Origin: Barnesiella propionica
GTDB taxonomy: Bacteria; Bacteroidota; Bacteroidia; Bacteroidales; Barnesiellaceae
DNA length: 64,000 nucleotides
Direction of reading: 5' to 3'
Assembly: GCF_025567045.1 (NCBI RefSeq)
Contig: NZ_JAOQJK010000002.1
Location: 1 to 64,000 of the forward strand
Shown here: positions 35,416 to 43,702 of the stretch, in pieces
Layout: each line of letters opens with the position of its first letter
Position numbering within the stretch: the first letter of the stretch is position 1
Translations under genes and position numbers: made by a program
Notes under the pieces: generated by a model
Told to the model about the DNA's origin: nothing
What the model saw: only the letters and a program-made list of their open reading frames with translations
Databases searched by the model: none

Positions 35416-35856
35416 TTATTTTTTATTTTTGCAATAACGTTGCCAGCCCTGCCTGAGAAAAAGAAAACCGGTAACGATAAGTGCCAGAGATAGTCCGGTA
35501 TAAAAAACCGATATGAAAGAATTGGGAAGTAATTTGAATTTCCTTATCACTATTCCTAAAGTGATCATAAAAGCCATGATAACCCATCCTTTTGCGTCGA
35601 AAAAAGAAAAAGGGCAGTTCTTGTCGTTTTTCCGTTCTATACGTTTTGTGTGCTTATAATATAGTCTGCGAAATACCAATGTAAAGAATAAAAGAAAAAT
35701 GACAGAAGCCTCGCCAACTTTCGATAACCAGTTGGGAGCATCATAATTCCAGGTAACGATTCCTATCTTTAGAATATTGCTTCCGGCGATGATCCATACG
35801 ATTCCTGCAATTATTAGTAAAGATGTTCGCCCTGTACCGAATTTTCTGAATTTCAT
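35416..35856 (-). CDS. Small four-helix inner membrane protein, unknown function
   Basis: 146 residues with four hydrophobic segments at about 13-32, 46-65, 88-106 and 112-135 and a basic, Lys/Arg-rich cytoplasmic loop (HTKRIERKNDKN). No enzymatic motif was recognised. It lies between the MATE transporter gene (12 bp) and the AlbA_2 gene (19 bp) in one minus-strand operon. No function can be given. Confidence 0.7.
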   Translation of the reverse strand: MKFRKFGTGRTSLLIIAGIVWIIAGSNILKIGIVTWNYDAPNWLSKVGEASVIFLLFFTLVFRRLYYKHTKRIERKNDKNCPFSFFDAKGWVIMAFMITLGIVIRKFKLLPNSFISVFYTGLSLALIVTGFLFLRQGWQRYCKNKK

Positions 35857-35868
35857 TTTTACGGATAA

Positions 35869-37209
35869 TTACAAAATGATTTTTTGAGTTTTTTTCTTAA
35901 AACGCATATAGAGAAGTATTCCGGCACTGAACAGTCCGAAAGGAAAAGCCATCCATACACCGCTTAAACCCCAGCCGAACACGAATCCGCATAGATATCC
36001 CACAGGTAAAGCTATGATAAAATATGCGATGAAAGCAATTACCATCATGGGTTTTACATCGGATATCCCTCTCAGAGCGTTGGCAAATGTAATCTGCATG
36101 CCGTCTCCCAGTTGGTATGCGATCAGGAGCGGAACTAACATGGTTACTAATTTGTTTACCTCTATATTATCGGTAAACCATCCTCCCATAGTATTCCTTA
36201 GGGAGTAAAATAACAGACTGGCTATTATGGCGAGGGTCGTAATAATATGAAAACCCGCATTGGCCGTTCGCCTTACATTTTTCATATCTTTCTGTCCCTT
36301 GAAGTTGCTGACGCGTATGGCGATGGCTGCCCCCATACCATAATATATCATATAACCTATGGTAGATACAGTCACGACGATTTGGTGAGCGGCTAGTTCC
36401 ATACTTCCCAGCCATCCTATCATAATGGCACTCAGAGAGAATGATGCGGTCTCCATACCCATTTGTAATCCTACCGGCCAGCCTAATGCATTGAGACGTT
36501 TAAAGTCTGGACGATTCAGTTTTGATTGTTTGAATCCTTCGAAATAAGGATGATAACGGGCTGAAAAGAAAAAAAGAAATATGAAGACAGCCAGCATGAC
36601 GATTCGGGAAAAGAGAGTGCTTAATCCGGCTCCTAATAATCCGAGTTCAGGAAAGCCTAATTTGCCGTATATCAATATGTAATTTCCTATGATATTAAGA
36701 ATATTGCCTCCGATAAGTATCCACATGGAAGTGCGCGTATCTGTGATGCCGTCTGCGAATTGTTTGAACGAATTGAATAACATCACGAAAATCAGCGAAA
36801 TCAATAAGACAATGTAGTAGGGGCGTATGAAAGGGAGTAGTTCTGTCGGCTGTCCCAGGCGGTCGATGTAGAAATATAATGTACCCATGATAATCGTGAG
36901 TGCAATGGCAATTAGGCTGTTGGCGAAAAGACTGTTTCGCAGCACTCTTCCTATTCCGCCCGTATTATTTCGACCGAAAAGTTCTCCGATGACCGGAGTA
37001 AGACCATACGAAAAGCCGGTACCGAATATGATGGCCAGAGTAAAAATGTTATTGGTAAAAGACGCGGCTGCCAGTTCTTCTGTCGTATGATGTCCTATCA
37101 TCATAGTATCGGCAAATCCCAGGACGATAATACCCAGTTGTCCTAGCATGATGGGAATTCCCAGGTATAGTAACTGCTTATAGTGAGATTTGTAGATATC
37201 AATATTCAT
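35869..37209 (-). CDS. MATE family multidrug/metabolite efflux transporter
   Basis: 446 residues with 12 hydrophobic segments in two MatE repeats. Typical segments are GIPIMLGQLGIIVLGFADTM at the N-terminus, GFSYGLTPVIGELFG, and in the second half GWPVGLQMGMETASFSLSAI. It belongs to the NorM/DinF-type group, exporting cationic drugs or metabolites in exchange for Na+ or H+. First gene of a three-gene operon; a near-perfect promoter lies 26-56 bp upstream. Substrate cannot be read from sequence. Confidence 0.93.
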   Translation of the reverse strand: MNIDIYKSHYKQLLYLGIPIMLGQLGIIVLGFADTMMIGHHTTEELAAASFTNNIFTLAIIFGTGFSYGLTPVIGELFGRNNTGGIGRVLRNSLFANSLIAIALTIIMGTLYFYIDRLGQPTELLPFIRPYYIVLLISLIFVMLFNSFKQFADGITDTRTSMWILIGGNILNIIGNYILIYGKLGFPELGLLGAGLSTLFSRIVMLAVFIFLFFFSARYHPYFEGFKQSKLNRPDFKRLNALGWPVGLQMGMETASFSLSAIMIGWLGSMELAAHQIVVTVSTIGYMIYYGMGAAIAIRVSNFKGQKDMKNVRRTANAGFHIITTLAIIASLLFYSLRNTMGGWFTDNIEVNKLVTMLVPLLIAYQLGDGMQITFANALRGISDVKPMMVIAFIAYFIIALPVGYLCGFVFGWGLSGVWMAFPFGLFSAGILLYMRFKKKTQKIIL

Positions 37210-37234
37210 AATGATATAGTTGGATAACGGGATG

Positions 37235-37265
37235 CAAAGGTAATTATAATGCGCGGAACAGCAAA
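37235..37265 (-). promoter_or_regulatory. Consensus Bacteroidetes promoter of the MATE operon
   Basis: On the minus strand TTTG (37262-37265), exactly 19 nt, then TACCTTTG (37235-37242): a full match to TTTG-N19-TAnnTTTG. Predicted start is near 37228, about 20 nt before the gene. Confidence 0.85.
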
Positions 37266-37352
37266 AGGGTTTTCACCGAAGAAAGGAATCCGGGTAAATA
37301 TTACTCTTTTTAATCATTTAAAGATTCTCTTGTTTGAAAAGGTAAACTTCTC

Positions 37353-37383
37353 TTGACCTTTTATCGCTTAAATGTTACCTTTG
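37353..37383 (+). promoter_or_regulatory. Promoter of the C1B peptidase gene
   Basis: TTG (37353-37355), 20 nt, then TACCTTTG (37376-37383). Predicted start is near 37390, which rules out translation from the TTG at 37353 and supports ATG 37410 preceded by GAAGAAGA. Confidence 0.7.
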
Positions 37384-37409
37384 TACAAAACAAGAAAATC
37401 GGAAGAAGA

Positions 37410-38801
37410 ATGAAATTATCTGCGTTAGTTTTAATATTTTGTATAGCGGCTGGTTATTGTCCGGGAATATATGCCCAGGGCGGGATTACTCCCGGTATGA
37501 TGAATGAGATCAGGAAAGGTTATGAAGGCACTTCTGCCGATAAAGCGTTACGTAATGCTTTGGGGGGAACTGACATCAATACGATAGCTTTTAATCAGGA
37601 AAATCGTGCAGCATTTGACACGCATTTTACTTATAAAGTGCCGTCTAATGGCATTACCGATCAGAAATCGTCGGGACGTTGCTGGTTATTTACCGGATTA
37701 AATATTTTGAGGGCCCAGGTCATGGAATTTCAGGGTATACCTAAACTCGAGTTTTCTCAGAACTACTGTTTCTTTTACGATCAACTTGAAAAGGCTAATC
37801 TTTTTTTACAGGGTATCATAGATACGAAAGACAGACCTATGGACGATAAAGTGGTGGAATGGCTTTTCCTGCACCCTATTAGTGATGGAGGTCAGTTTAC
37901 GGGAATAAGCGATATCATAGGAAAGTACGGGGTCGTGCCAAAAGGAGTTATGCCTGAGACCAGCAGCAGTGAATCTACCCGTACCATGTCTTATTTGATT
38001 TCTCTGAAACTAAGAGAGCAGGGGCTGGCATTAAGAAGCATGAAGAATGCCAGTGCCGAAAAATTACAAAAAGAAAAAACGGCAATGCTCGCGGTTATTT
38101 ACCGGATGCTGGCTTTGACATTGGGTGAGCCTGTGCAACAATTTACCTGGAAGAAAACCGATGCTCAGGATAATGTGCTGGAAGTGAAAGAATATACGCC
38201 GCTTTCTTTTTATAATGAATATGTCGGCAATGATCTGGCGAACGGGTATGTAATGTTTATGAACGACCCCAGCCGGGAATATTATAAATTGTATTCTATC
38301 GATTATGACCGGCATACCTATGATGGCCGGAATTGGACCTATATTAATTTACCTGTAGACGAAATCAAGAAGATGGCGATAGAATCGCTGAAGAATCATG
38401 TGATGATGTACTTTAGTTGCGATGTCGCTAAATTTTTGGATAAAAAGAATGGAACTTTGGATATTAATAATTACGATTATGAATCGTTGATGGGCACTGC
38501 TTTCGGCATGAATAAGGAACAAAGAATCATTTCATTTGCGAGTGGTTCCTCACATGCCATGACCCTTATGGCGGTTGATCTTGATAATAATAACAAACCC
38601 GTGAAATGGATGGTGGAGAATAGCTGGGGTGCTTCCAGCGGTTATAAAGGACATTTGATTATGACAGATAAATGGTTCGATGAATATATGTTCCGTTTGG
38701 TTGTGGAGAAACGTTTTGTACCGGAAAAAATATTGAAGATACTGAAAGATGATCCCGTTTTATTGCCGGCTTGGGATCCTATGTTTGCCGAAGAGGAATA
38801 A
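37410..38801 (+). CDS. Exported C1B cysteine peptidase (aminopeptidase C / bleomycin hydrolase family)
   Basis: 463 residues from ATG 37410, chosen because a promoter covers the longer TTG start and because an N-terminal signal peptide (LSALVLIFCIAAGYCPGIYA) then becomes proper. The catalytic set of papain-like C1B enzymes is complete: Cys91 in SSGRCWLF, His382 in SSHAMTLMAVD and Asn404 in VENSWG. The C-terminus is that of the family. Unlike most cytoplasmic PepC, this member should be periplasmic or surface-exposed, common in Bacteroidales. It trims peptides from the N-terminus. It is a single-gene unit. Confidence 0.93.
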   Translation: MKLSALVLIFCIAAGYCPGIYAQGGITPGMMNEIRKGYEGTSADKALRNALGGTDINTIAFNQENRAAFDTHFTYKVPSNGITDQKSSGRCWLFTGLNILRAQVMEFQGIPKLEFSQNYCFFYDQLEKANLFLQGIIDTKDRPMDDKVVEWLFLHPISDGGQFTGISDIIGKYGVVPKGVMPETSSSESTRTMSYLISLKLREQGLALRSMKNASAEKLQKEKTAMLAVIYRMLALTLGEPVQQFTWKKTDAQDNVLEVKEYTPLSFYNEYVGNDLANGYVMFMNDPSREYYKLYSIDYDRHTYDGRNWTYINLPVDEIKKMAIESLKNHVMMYFSCDVAKFLDKKNGTLDINNYDYESLMGTAFGMNKEQRIISFASGSSHAMTLMAVDLDNNNKPVKWMVENSWGASSGYKGHLIMTDKWFDEYMFRLVVEKRFVPEKILKILKDDPVLLPAWDPMFAEEE

Positions 38802-38976
38802 ACGGTATAAATTAGTTTTTCTTTTTTTCTATAAAGAAATATTTTCCGAAAGAAATAGCTTTTACGAGTAGTAAAAAACTGTGCAGTATATATAAAGTAA
38901 ATTATTCATATCAACAATTTTATAGCTTAGAGAGGATCATTCAACTTACGTTTTTAATAAATAAAAGATCGATACC

Positions 38977-40419
38977 ATGAAAATAAAAATAGCATTTCTT
39001 GTTGGCATGTTATTTCTGTCAACGACTGTCAGTGCCGAAATTAAGTTACCGTCGATTCTGGCTGACGGGATGGTACTGCAACAGCAAACCGATGTAAAAT
39101 TGTGGGGAAAGGCAAATGCCGGATCTAAGGTAAAAGTAAGAGTTTCGTGGGATGATAAAACCTATGATACCCGAAGTGATAAGGAAGGTAACTGGATGGT
39201 TCGGGTGGGAACTCCGGCGGCAGGCGGCCCGTATGAAATTACGATCAGCGATGGTAAAAAATTGACTTTAAAGAATATTCTGATCGGGGAAGTATGGTTG
39301 TGTGCCGGGCAGTCGAATATGGAAATTCCGGTGAGGGGGTATCCTTTTCAGCCCGTGCTGAACTCGAATAATATTATAGCAAAAGCGAATCCTCGGGTCC
39401 CGATAAGGATGTACACGACCGATTCGGACGAAAGCGGAGAATGGGTATTTCAGTTCAGCCGTGAACCTCAGACCGATTGCATAGGCCGATGGATGGACAA
39501 TTCTCCTGAAAACGTAGCGAATATCAGTGCCGTTGCATATATGTATGCCCGCTATTTACAGGAAGCACTGGACATTCCGGTTGGGATTCTTGTTTCTACT
39601 TTGGGCGGTACACAGATTGAGTCGTGGATGAGTAAAGAAGCGTTTTCTGCTTTTCCCGATATAGATCTTGACATCCCGGATTTTGATAAAATTACCAGGC
39701 CTTACGGCCAGCCTTGTGTATTGTATAATTCTAAGTTGGCGCCATTAACCAATTTTACGATAAAGGGTTTGATCTGGTATCAGGGAGAGAGCAACAGGCA
39801 TGATCCGGAAAAATATGGACAACTGATGCCGGTTTTTGTAAAGGATCTACGGAATAAATGGGGGCTGGGGGAACTTCCGTTTTATTATGTACAGATTGCT
39901 CCCTATAAATATTCCGGTCCTGATGTGGCGGAGTCGGCATATTTGCGTGAAGTACAGTTACAAAATATGAGTAAGATTCCGAATTCCGGTATGGTAACAA
40001 CTTTAGATGTAGGAGAAATGAACGGAATACATCCGTCTAATAAAGAAGCCGTAGGAGAGCGTTTGGCATATTGGGCTTTGGCAAAAACATACGGAAAGAA
40101 AGGTTTTGAATATTCCGCACCGGTTTACAGTTCTATGGAAATAAAGAATGGAAAAATTTATTTAAGTTTTGATAATCTGGGATATGGAGGTTTGATCCCG
40201 GCAAAAACTCAGTTGGAAAGTTTTGAGATTGCCGGAGAAGATAAGATATTTCATGAAGCCAAGGCTGTTTTTGTTCCGGAGGTTAACCAGGTAGTTGTAT
40301 GGAATGAGAGCGTACCGGTTCCTGTAGCAGTGCGGTATGCATTTAAAAATTATGCAAAGGCTTCGTTATTTACTGTTTCCGGACTTCCCGTTTCTTCCTT
40401 CAGAACTGATAACTGGTGA
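38977..40419 (+). CDS. Sialate O-acetylesterase-like carbohydrate esterase
   Basis: 480 residues with a signal peptide (1-20). The SGNH-type SASA domain has the nucleophile Ser113 in CAGQSNMEIP, the GLIWYQGESN block and the Asp344/His352 pair in LDVGEMNGIHP. An Ig-like beta domain is interleaved (about 25-105) and a C-terminal beta domain completes the normal architecture. It removes O-acetyl groups from sialic acids or from acetylated plant glycans; the true substrate is uncertain. It lies alone between two plus-strand genes, 175 bp after the peptidase, and is exported to the periplasm. Confidence 0.9.
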   Translation: MKIKIAFLVGMLFLSTTVSAEIKLPSILADGMVLQQQTDVKLWGKANAGSKVKVRVSWDDKTYDTRSDKEGNWMVRVGTPAAGGPYEITISDGKKLTLKNILIGEVWLCAGQSNMEIPVRGYPFQPVLNSNNIIAKANPRVPIRMYTTDSDESGEWVFQFSREPQTDCIGRWMDNSPENVANISAVAYMYARYLQEALDIPVGILVSTLGGTQIESWMSKEAFSAFPDIDLDIPDFDKITRPYGQPCVLYNSKLAPLTNFTIKGLIWYQGESNRHDPEKYGQLMPVFVKDLRNKWGLGELPFYYVQIAPYKYSGPDVAESAYLREVQLQNMSKIPNSGMVTTLDVGEMNGIHPSNKEAVGERLAYWALAKTYGKKGFEYSAPVYSSMEIKNGKIYLSFDNLGYGGLIPAKTQLESFEIAGEDKIFHEAKAVFVPEVNQVVVWNESVPVPVAVRYAFKNYAKASLFTVSGLPVSSFRTDNW

Positions 40420-40563
40420 AGATAATTCGGTAATTATTGATGTATTTAAAAACCAAGGATAAATAATTTTATTTTTATCCCGTAAAATCCGTATCTGCGA
40501 AATGAGCGTAGAAAGTCCGATCAAAAAATCTTTTTGCTTGTTATTATATCATATGCAGTAAGT

Positions 40564-40839
40564 ATGGAATATATAATAGAACATCATCCCGAAAGAAAAC
40601 GTTTTGAAACGACATGCGATGGTTATACCGCATATATAGAATATGTGGAAGTCAGAAAAGGACTGGACCTTGTTCATACGATAGTACCGCCTCCGATAGG
40701 AGGAAGAGGAGTTGCTGCGGCTTTGGTGAAATATGTTTTGGAATATGCAGAAGCACATAACCTGTTTATCGTACCGAGCTGCTCTTATGTCGATGCTTAT
40801 ATCCGGAAGCATCCCGAATATGATTCATTGGTTCTTTAA
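40564..40839 (+). CDS. Small GNAT-fold N-acetyltransferase, YjdJ type
   Basis: 91 residues from ATG 40564; the frame is open further up only from a TTG at 40534, and small members of this family start at the MEYIIEHHPERKRFE position. The acetyl-CoA loop is PIGGRGVAAALVKYVLEYA and the C-terminal block is VPSCSYVDAYIRKHPEY, the defining pattern of the one-domain GNAT_YjdJ group. The acceptor is unknown. It is followed by a strong terminator. Confidence 0.9.
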   Translation: MEYIIEHHPERKRFETTCDGYTAYIEYVEVRKGLDLVHTIVPPPIGGRGVAAALVKYVLEYAEAHNLFIVPSCSYVDAYIRKHPEYDSLVL

Positions 40840-40854
40840 CGCTTTTAGAGATTA

Positions 40855-40894
40855 AAAATAAACCGGAAAATATTTTTCTTTTCCGGTTTATTTT
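40855..40894. terminator. Bidirectional terminator after the GNAT gene
   Basis: Perfect 16-bp stem AAAATAAACCGGAAAA / TTTTCCGGTTTATTTT with an 8-nt loop. A- and T-rich arms allow it to work on both strands. Confidence 0.9.
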
Positions 40895-41305
40895 ATACAT
40901 TTGACCTATACTTAGGGTCGTATAACGATGAAGGTTGCTGAATATTTATAGAAGTAATTGTTAAAAATTTCCTGACGTCTTTAATTAAATTAGTGTCCGG
41001 TGTAAATAAAGCGGTCTTTCTGAAATTTCTAAGTATATAGAGTCATAATGCTATTAAAAAAATTGAATAATTTCAATAACATATGTAAAGTGCCCTGTAT
41101 TGTCTTTATACTGCTCCGGCAATTTGTTTTTGGGTATGACAATCTTATAATAATAAGAGGAAGAAGTCTTTTTGTTTATCATTATAATTTTTACTGATAT
41201 ATGATTCTATGTTGATAAAAGTCGGTTATCTATTGTTGCTTCTCCATAATATAAAATGTTCGTGTTTCCTTGTTATATTATAAAAGTGCTGTGAAGAGGA
41301 TTAAT
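40895..41305. other. AT-rich intergenic region upstream of the AraC pair
   Basis: About 410 bp with no ORF that looks like protein. Only a weak TATTGTTG (41231-41238) resembles a -7 element for the first AraC gene. No RNA family, IS terminus or repeat could be supported. Confidence 0.5.
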
Positions 41306-42205
41306 ATGGAAAATTCAATGCATTGGTATCTGATTGCTAATGATCAGGATTTATTTTGGGGATTAACCATTAATACAATAGGCAAACAAATATGTTTGAA
41401 AGGCGATAGTTATCCCCCTCCCGATCATCCTGTACACTATATGTTCTCTACAGAAAGAGGACGCATTCTTAACGAATATCAGTTACTCTATTTGACACGG
41501 GGAAACGGCGTATTCGAATCGACATCTTTTAAGAAAACAAAACTAAAGGCCGGCAATGCCTTTTTACTTTTTCCCGGAGAATGGCATAATTACAGTCCCG
41601 ATCCGGAAACCGGATGGGAAGTATATTGGATCGGTTTTAAAGGCAAAAACATAGATAACCGTGTGAAGAGCGGATTTTTTCTAAGAGAAAAACCTGTTTT
41701 TTATGTAGGTATTCTGGAGGAGATCGTGCAGCTTTATAACCAGGGAATATCAGTGGCAAAGGAGCAGAAAACAGGATATCAGCAAATACTGGCAGGCATT
41801 GCAAATCATTTATTGGGGCTATTTTATTCTATGGATAAGAATCTGGCTTTTGATCATTTAAAAGTGGAAGATTGTATCGGCAAGGCTAAGATTTTGTTCA
41901 TGGAAGATTTTAAAGGAGGAATAAAATTAGAAGAAATAGCTGCCCGGGTTAATATGAGTTATTCCCGTTTCCGTTATCTTTTCAGGGAATATACGGGTTT
42001 TACTCCGGTGCAGTATATTCAGGAATTGCGCATTATGCATAGTAAAGAGCTGTTGGCAAACACGATGATGAATATAAAAGAAATAGCGTTGGACTGCGGA
42101 TTTGAAACGAGCCAGTATTTTTGTACGGTATTCAGGAAAAAAATAGGTTCGACTCCGGCCGAATATCGTGAATTTGTTCAAGGGAAAAATATGCATTTAA
42201 TATAA
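41306..42205 (+). CDS. AraC-family regulator, first of a tandem pair
   Basis: 299 residues from ATG 41306; alignment with the paralogue at 42274 and the TTG at 41270 argue against the longer form. The N-terminal cupin-like sensor (about 1-130) has FLLFPGEWHNYSPDPETGWE. Residues about 195-290 hold two helix-turn-helix motifs: IKLEEIAARVNMSYSRFRYL and the second ending in CGFETSQYFCTVFRKKIGST. It is likely a sugar-responsive activator of the glycan locus that follows. The two genes are 68 bp apart in the same direction. Confidence 0.9.
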   Translation: MENSMHWYLIANDQDLFWGLTINTIGKQICLKGDSYPPPDHPVHYMFSTERGRILNEYQLLYLTRGNGVFESTSFKKTKLKAGNAFLLFPGEWHNYSPDPETGWEVYWIGFKGKNIDNRVKSGFFLREKPVFYVGILEEIVQLYNQGISVAKEQKTGYQQILAGIANHLLGLFYSMDKNLAFDHLKVEDCIGKAKILFMEDFKGGIKLEEIAARVNMSYSRFRYLFREYTGFTPVQYIQELRIMHSKELLANTMMNIKEIALDCGFETSQYFCTVFRKKIGSTPAEYREFVQGKNMHLI

Positions 42206-42273
42206 AAATATACGTAATAGGATAATTTTTTATTTTATCAATTACTGAATTATATTTAAAACAAGAATTTATT

Positions 42274-43164
42274 ATGGAAGACTCTATACACCGTTATCTG
42301 GTTGCTAATGAACAGGACCTTCTTTGGGGACTGACAATAAATACGGTAGGACAGCAATTGTGCTTGAAAGGGGAGAGCTATCCTCCCCGGGATCATCCCA
42401 CTCATTATTTGTTCTCGATAGATCGTGGGCGTACATTGAATGAATACCAGTTATTATATATTACTCAAGGGGGAGGGACTTTTATTTCGGATTCAATAAA
42501 AAAGACCGAAGTAAAGGCGGGCAATATGTTTTTGCTTTTTCCCGGAGAATGGCATAATTATTGGCCTGATCCCAAGACCGGCTGGGAAGAATATTGGATC
42601 GGTTTTAAAGGTGAAAATATAGATAACCGTATAAAAAATGATTTTTTTAATAAACAAAAACCCGTTTTTTATGTAGGTATTCTGGATGAAATGGTTCAGC
42701 TTTATAAACAAGGCATATCGGCTGCTAAGGAACAGAAGGCCGGATACCAGCAGATATTGGCTGGTATAGTGAACCATTTGTTGGGAATGGTATATTCTAT
42801 CGACAAGAACCAGGGCTTTGACAATCTGAAAGTAAAAGATTGTGTCAATAAGGCAAAGATTATATTTATGGATAATTTTAAAAAAGAAATAAAATTGGAG
42901 GATGTGGCAGCGAGAGTCAATATGAGTTATTCCCGTTTCCGTTATCTTTTTAAAGAATATACAGGATTTACTCCGGCTCAATATATACAAGAGCTGCGCG
43001 TTATGCATAGTAAAGAACTATTAACCAATACTGTTATGAATATAAAGGAAATAGCGTTTGATTGCGGGTTTGAGACATGCCAGTATTTTTGTACGGTATT
43101 CAAGAAAAAAGTAGGTTCTACTCCGATAGAATATAGAGAATTCACACAAGGGCGAAATATATAA
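42274..43164 (+). CDS. AraC-family regulator, second of a tandem pair
   Basis: 296 residues, colinear with its neighbour throughout and roughly three-quarters identical by eye. It keeps the sensor core (FLLFPGEWHNYWPDPKTGWE) and both helix-turn-helix motifs (VAARVNMSYSRFRYLFKEY; CGFETCQYFCTVFKKKVGST). Differences cluster in the sensor and in the linker, so the two may respond to different sugars while binding similar sites. It lies 540 bp upstream of the TonB receptor gene it probably controls. Confidence 0.9.
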   Translation: MEDSIHRYLVANEQDLLWGLTINTVGQQLCLKGESYPPRDHPTHYLFSIDRGRTLNEYQLLYITQGGGTFISDSIKKTEVKAGNMFLLFPGEWHNYWPDPKTGWEEYWIGFKGENIDNRIKNDFFNKQKPVFYVGILDEMVQLYKQGISAAKEQKAGYQQILAGIVNHLLGMVYSIDKNQGFDNLKVKDCVNKAKIIFMDNFKKEIKLEDVAARVNMSYSRFRYLFKEYTGFTPAQYIQELRVMHSKELLTNTVMNIKEIAFDCGFETCQYFCTVFKKKVGSTPIEYREFTQGRNI

Positions 43165-43702
43165 TATATAAAATATATAGATAGAAAAAGCGGCATTTCC
43201 ATTTTTTCTTTTCGGCATATATGAATGGGATATATGATGGAAATAAAAGACCGGCTTATAGAAATAGCCGTGAAAATCTGAAAAAATTACCCGAAGCATA
43301 TTTTATAAATTAAGATTAGCGAACTAAATAATAAATGTTTCGCTAAGCTCCGTTTTTATTCAAAATATGTGATGCATTGATAACTACCTATATATAATGT
43401 TTATAAGGCAGAAATATTATAACATATCGGGCTTGTTTTAACATAAAAACTTAGAAAACAGTAATTTCGTTTCTTTCTTTGAAATATAAAAACAGTCAGA
43501 TTTTATAATAACTCAATCATATTTATAAATAAAATCATATTTCCTTCCTTTATTTTTGCTACAGTAATTCTAATATCAAAAACAAATTTGCGGCCTTTTA
43601 CTTTTAGCGGTCAAAATTTACAAGAAATAAAAGTATAATTTATTATTAAAATAGCTTGTTGAAATCACATCTTTAGTTTTTATACTTAATACAATAATAC
43701 CC
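43165..43702. other. Regulatory gap between AraC pair and TonB receptor
   Basis: AT-rich 538-bp region. A TATTTTTG at 43551-43558 is a good -7 candidate, leaving a leader of about 140 nt before ATG 43703, but no clear -33 partner sits 19 nt upstream. No protein-like ORF. AraC operator half-sites could not be identified with confidence. Confidence 0.45.

Noticed and set aside
37353..37409. N-terminal extension of the C1B peptidase from TTG 37353
   Set aside because: It would precede a proper signal peptide, and its coding sequence coincides with the -33 and -7 promoter elements.
40895..41305. Degraded insertion sequence upstream of the AraC pair
   Set aside because: A stretch near 41000 vaguely resembles an IS end, but no inverted partner, target duplication or transposase fragment was found.
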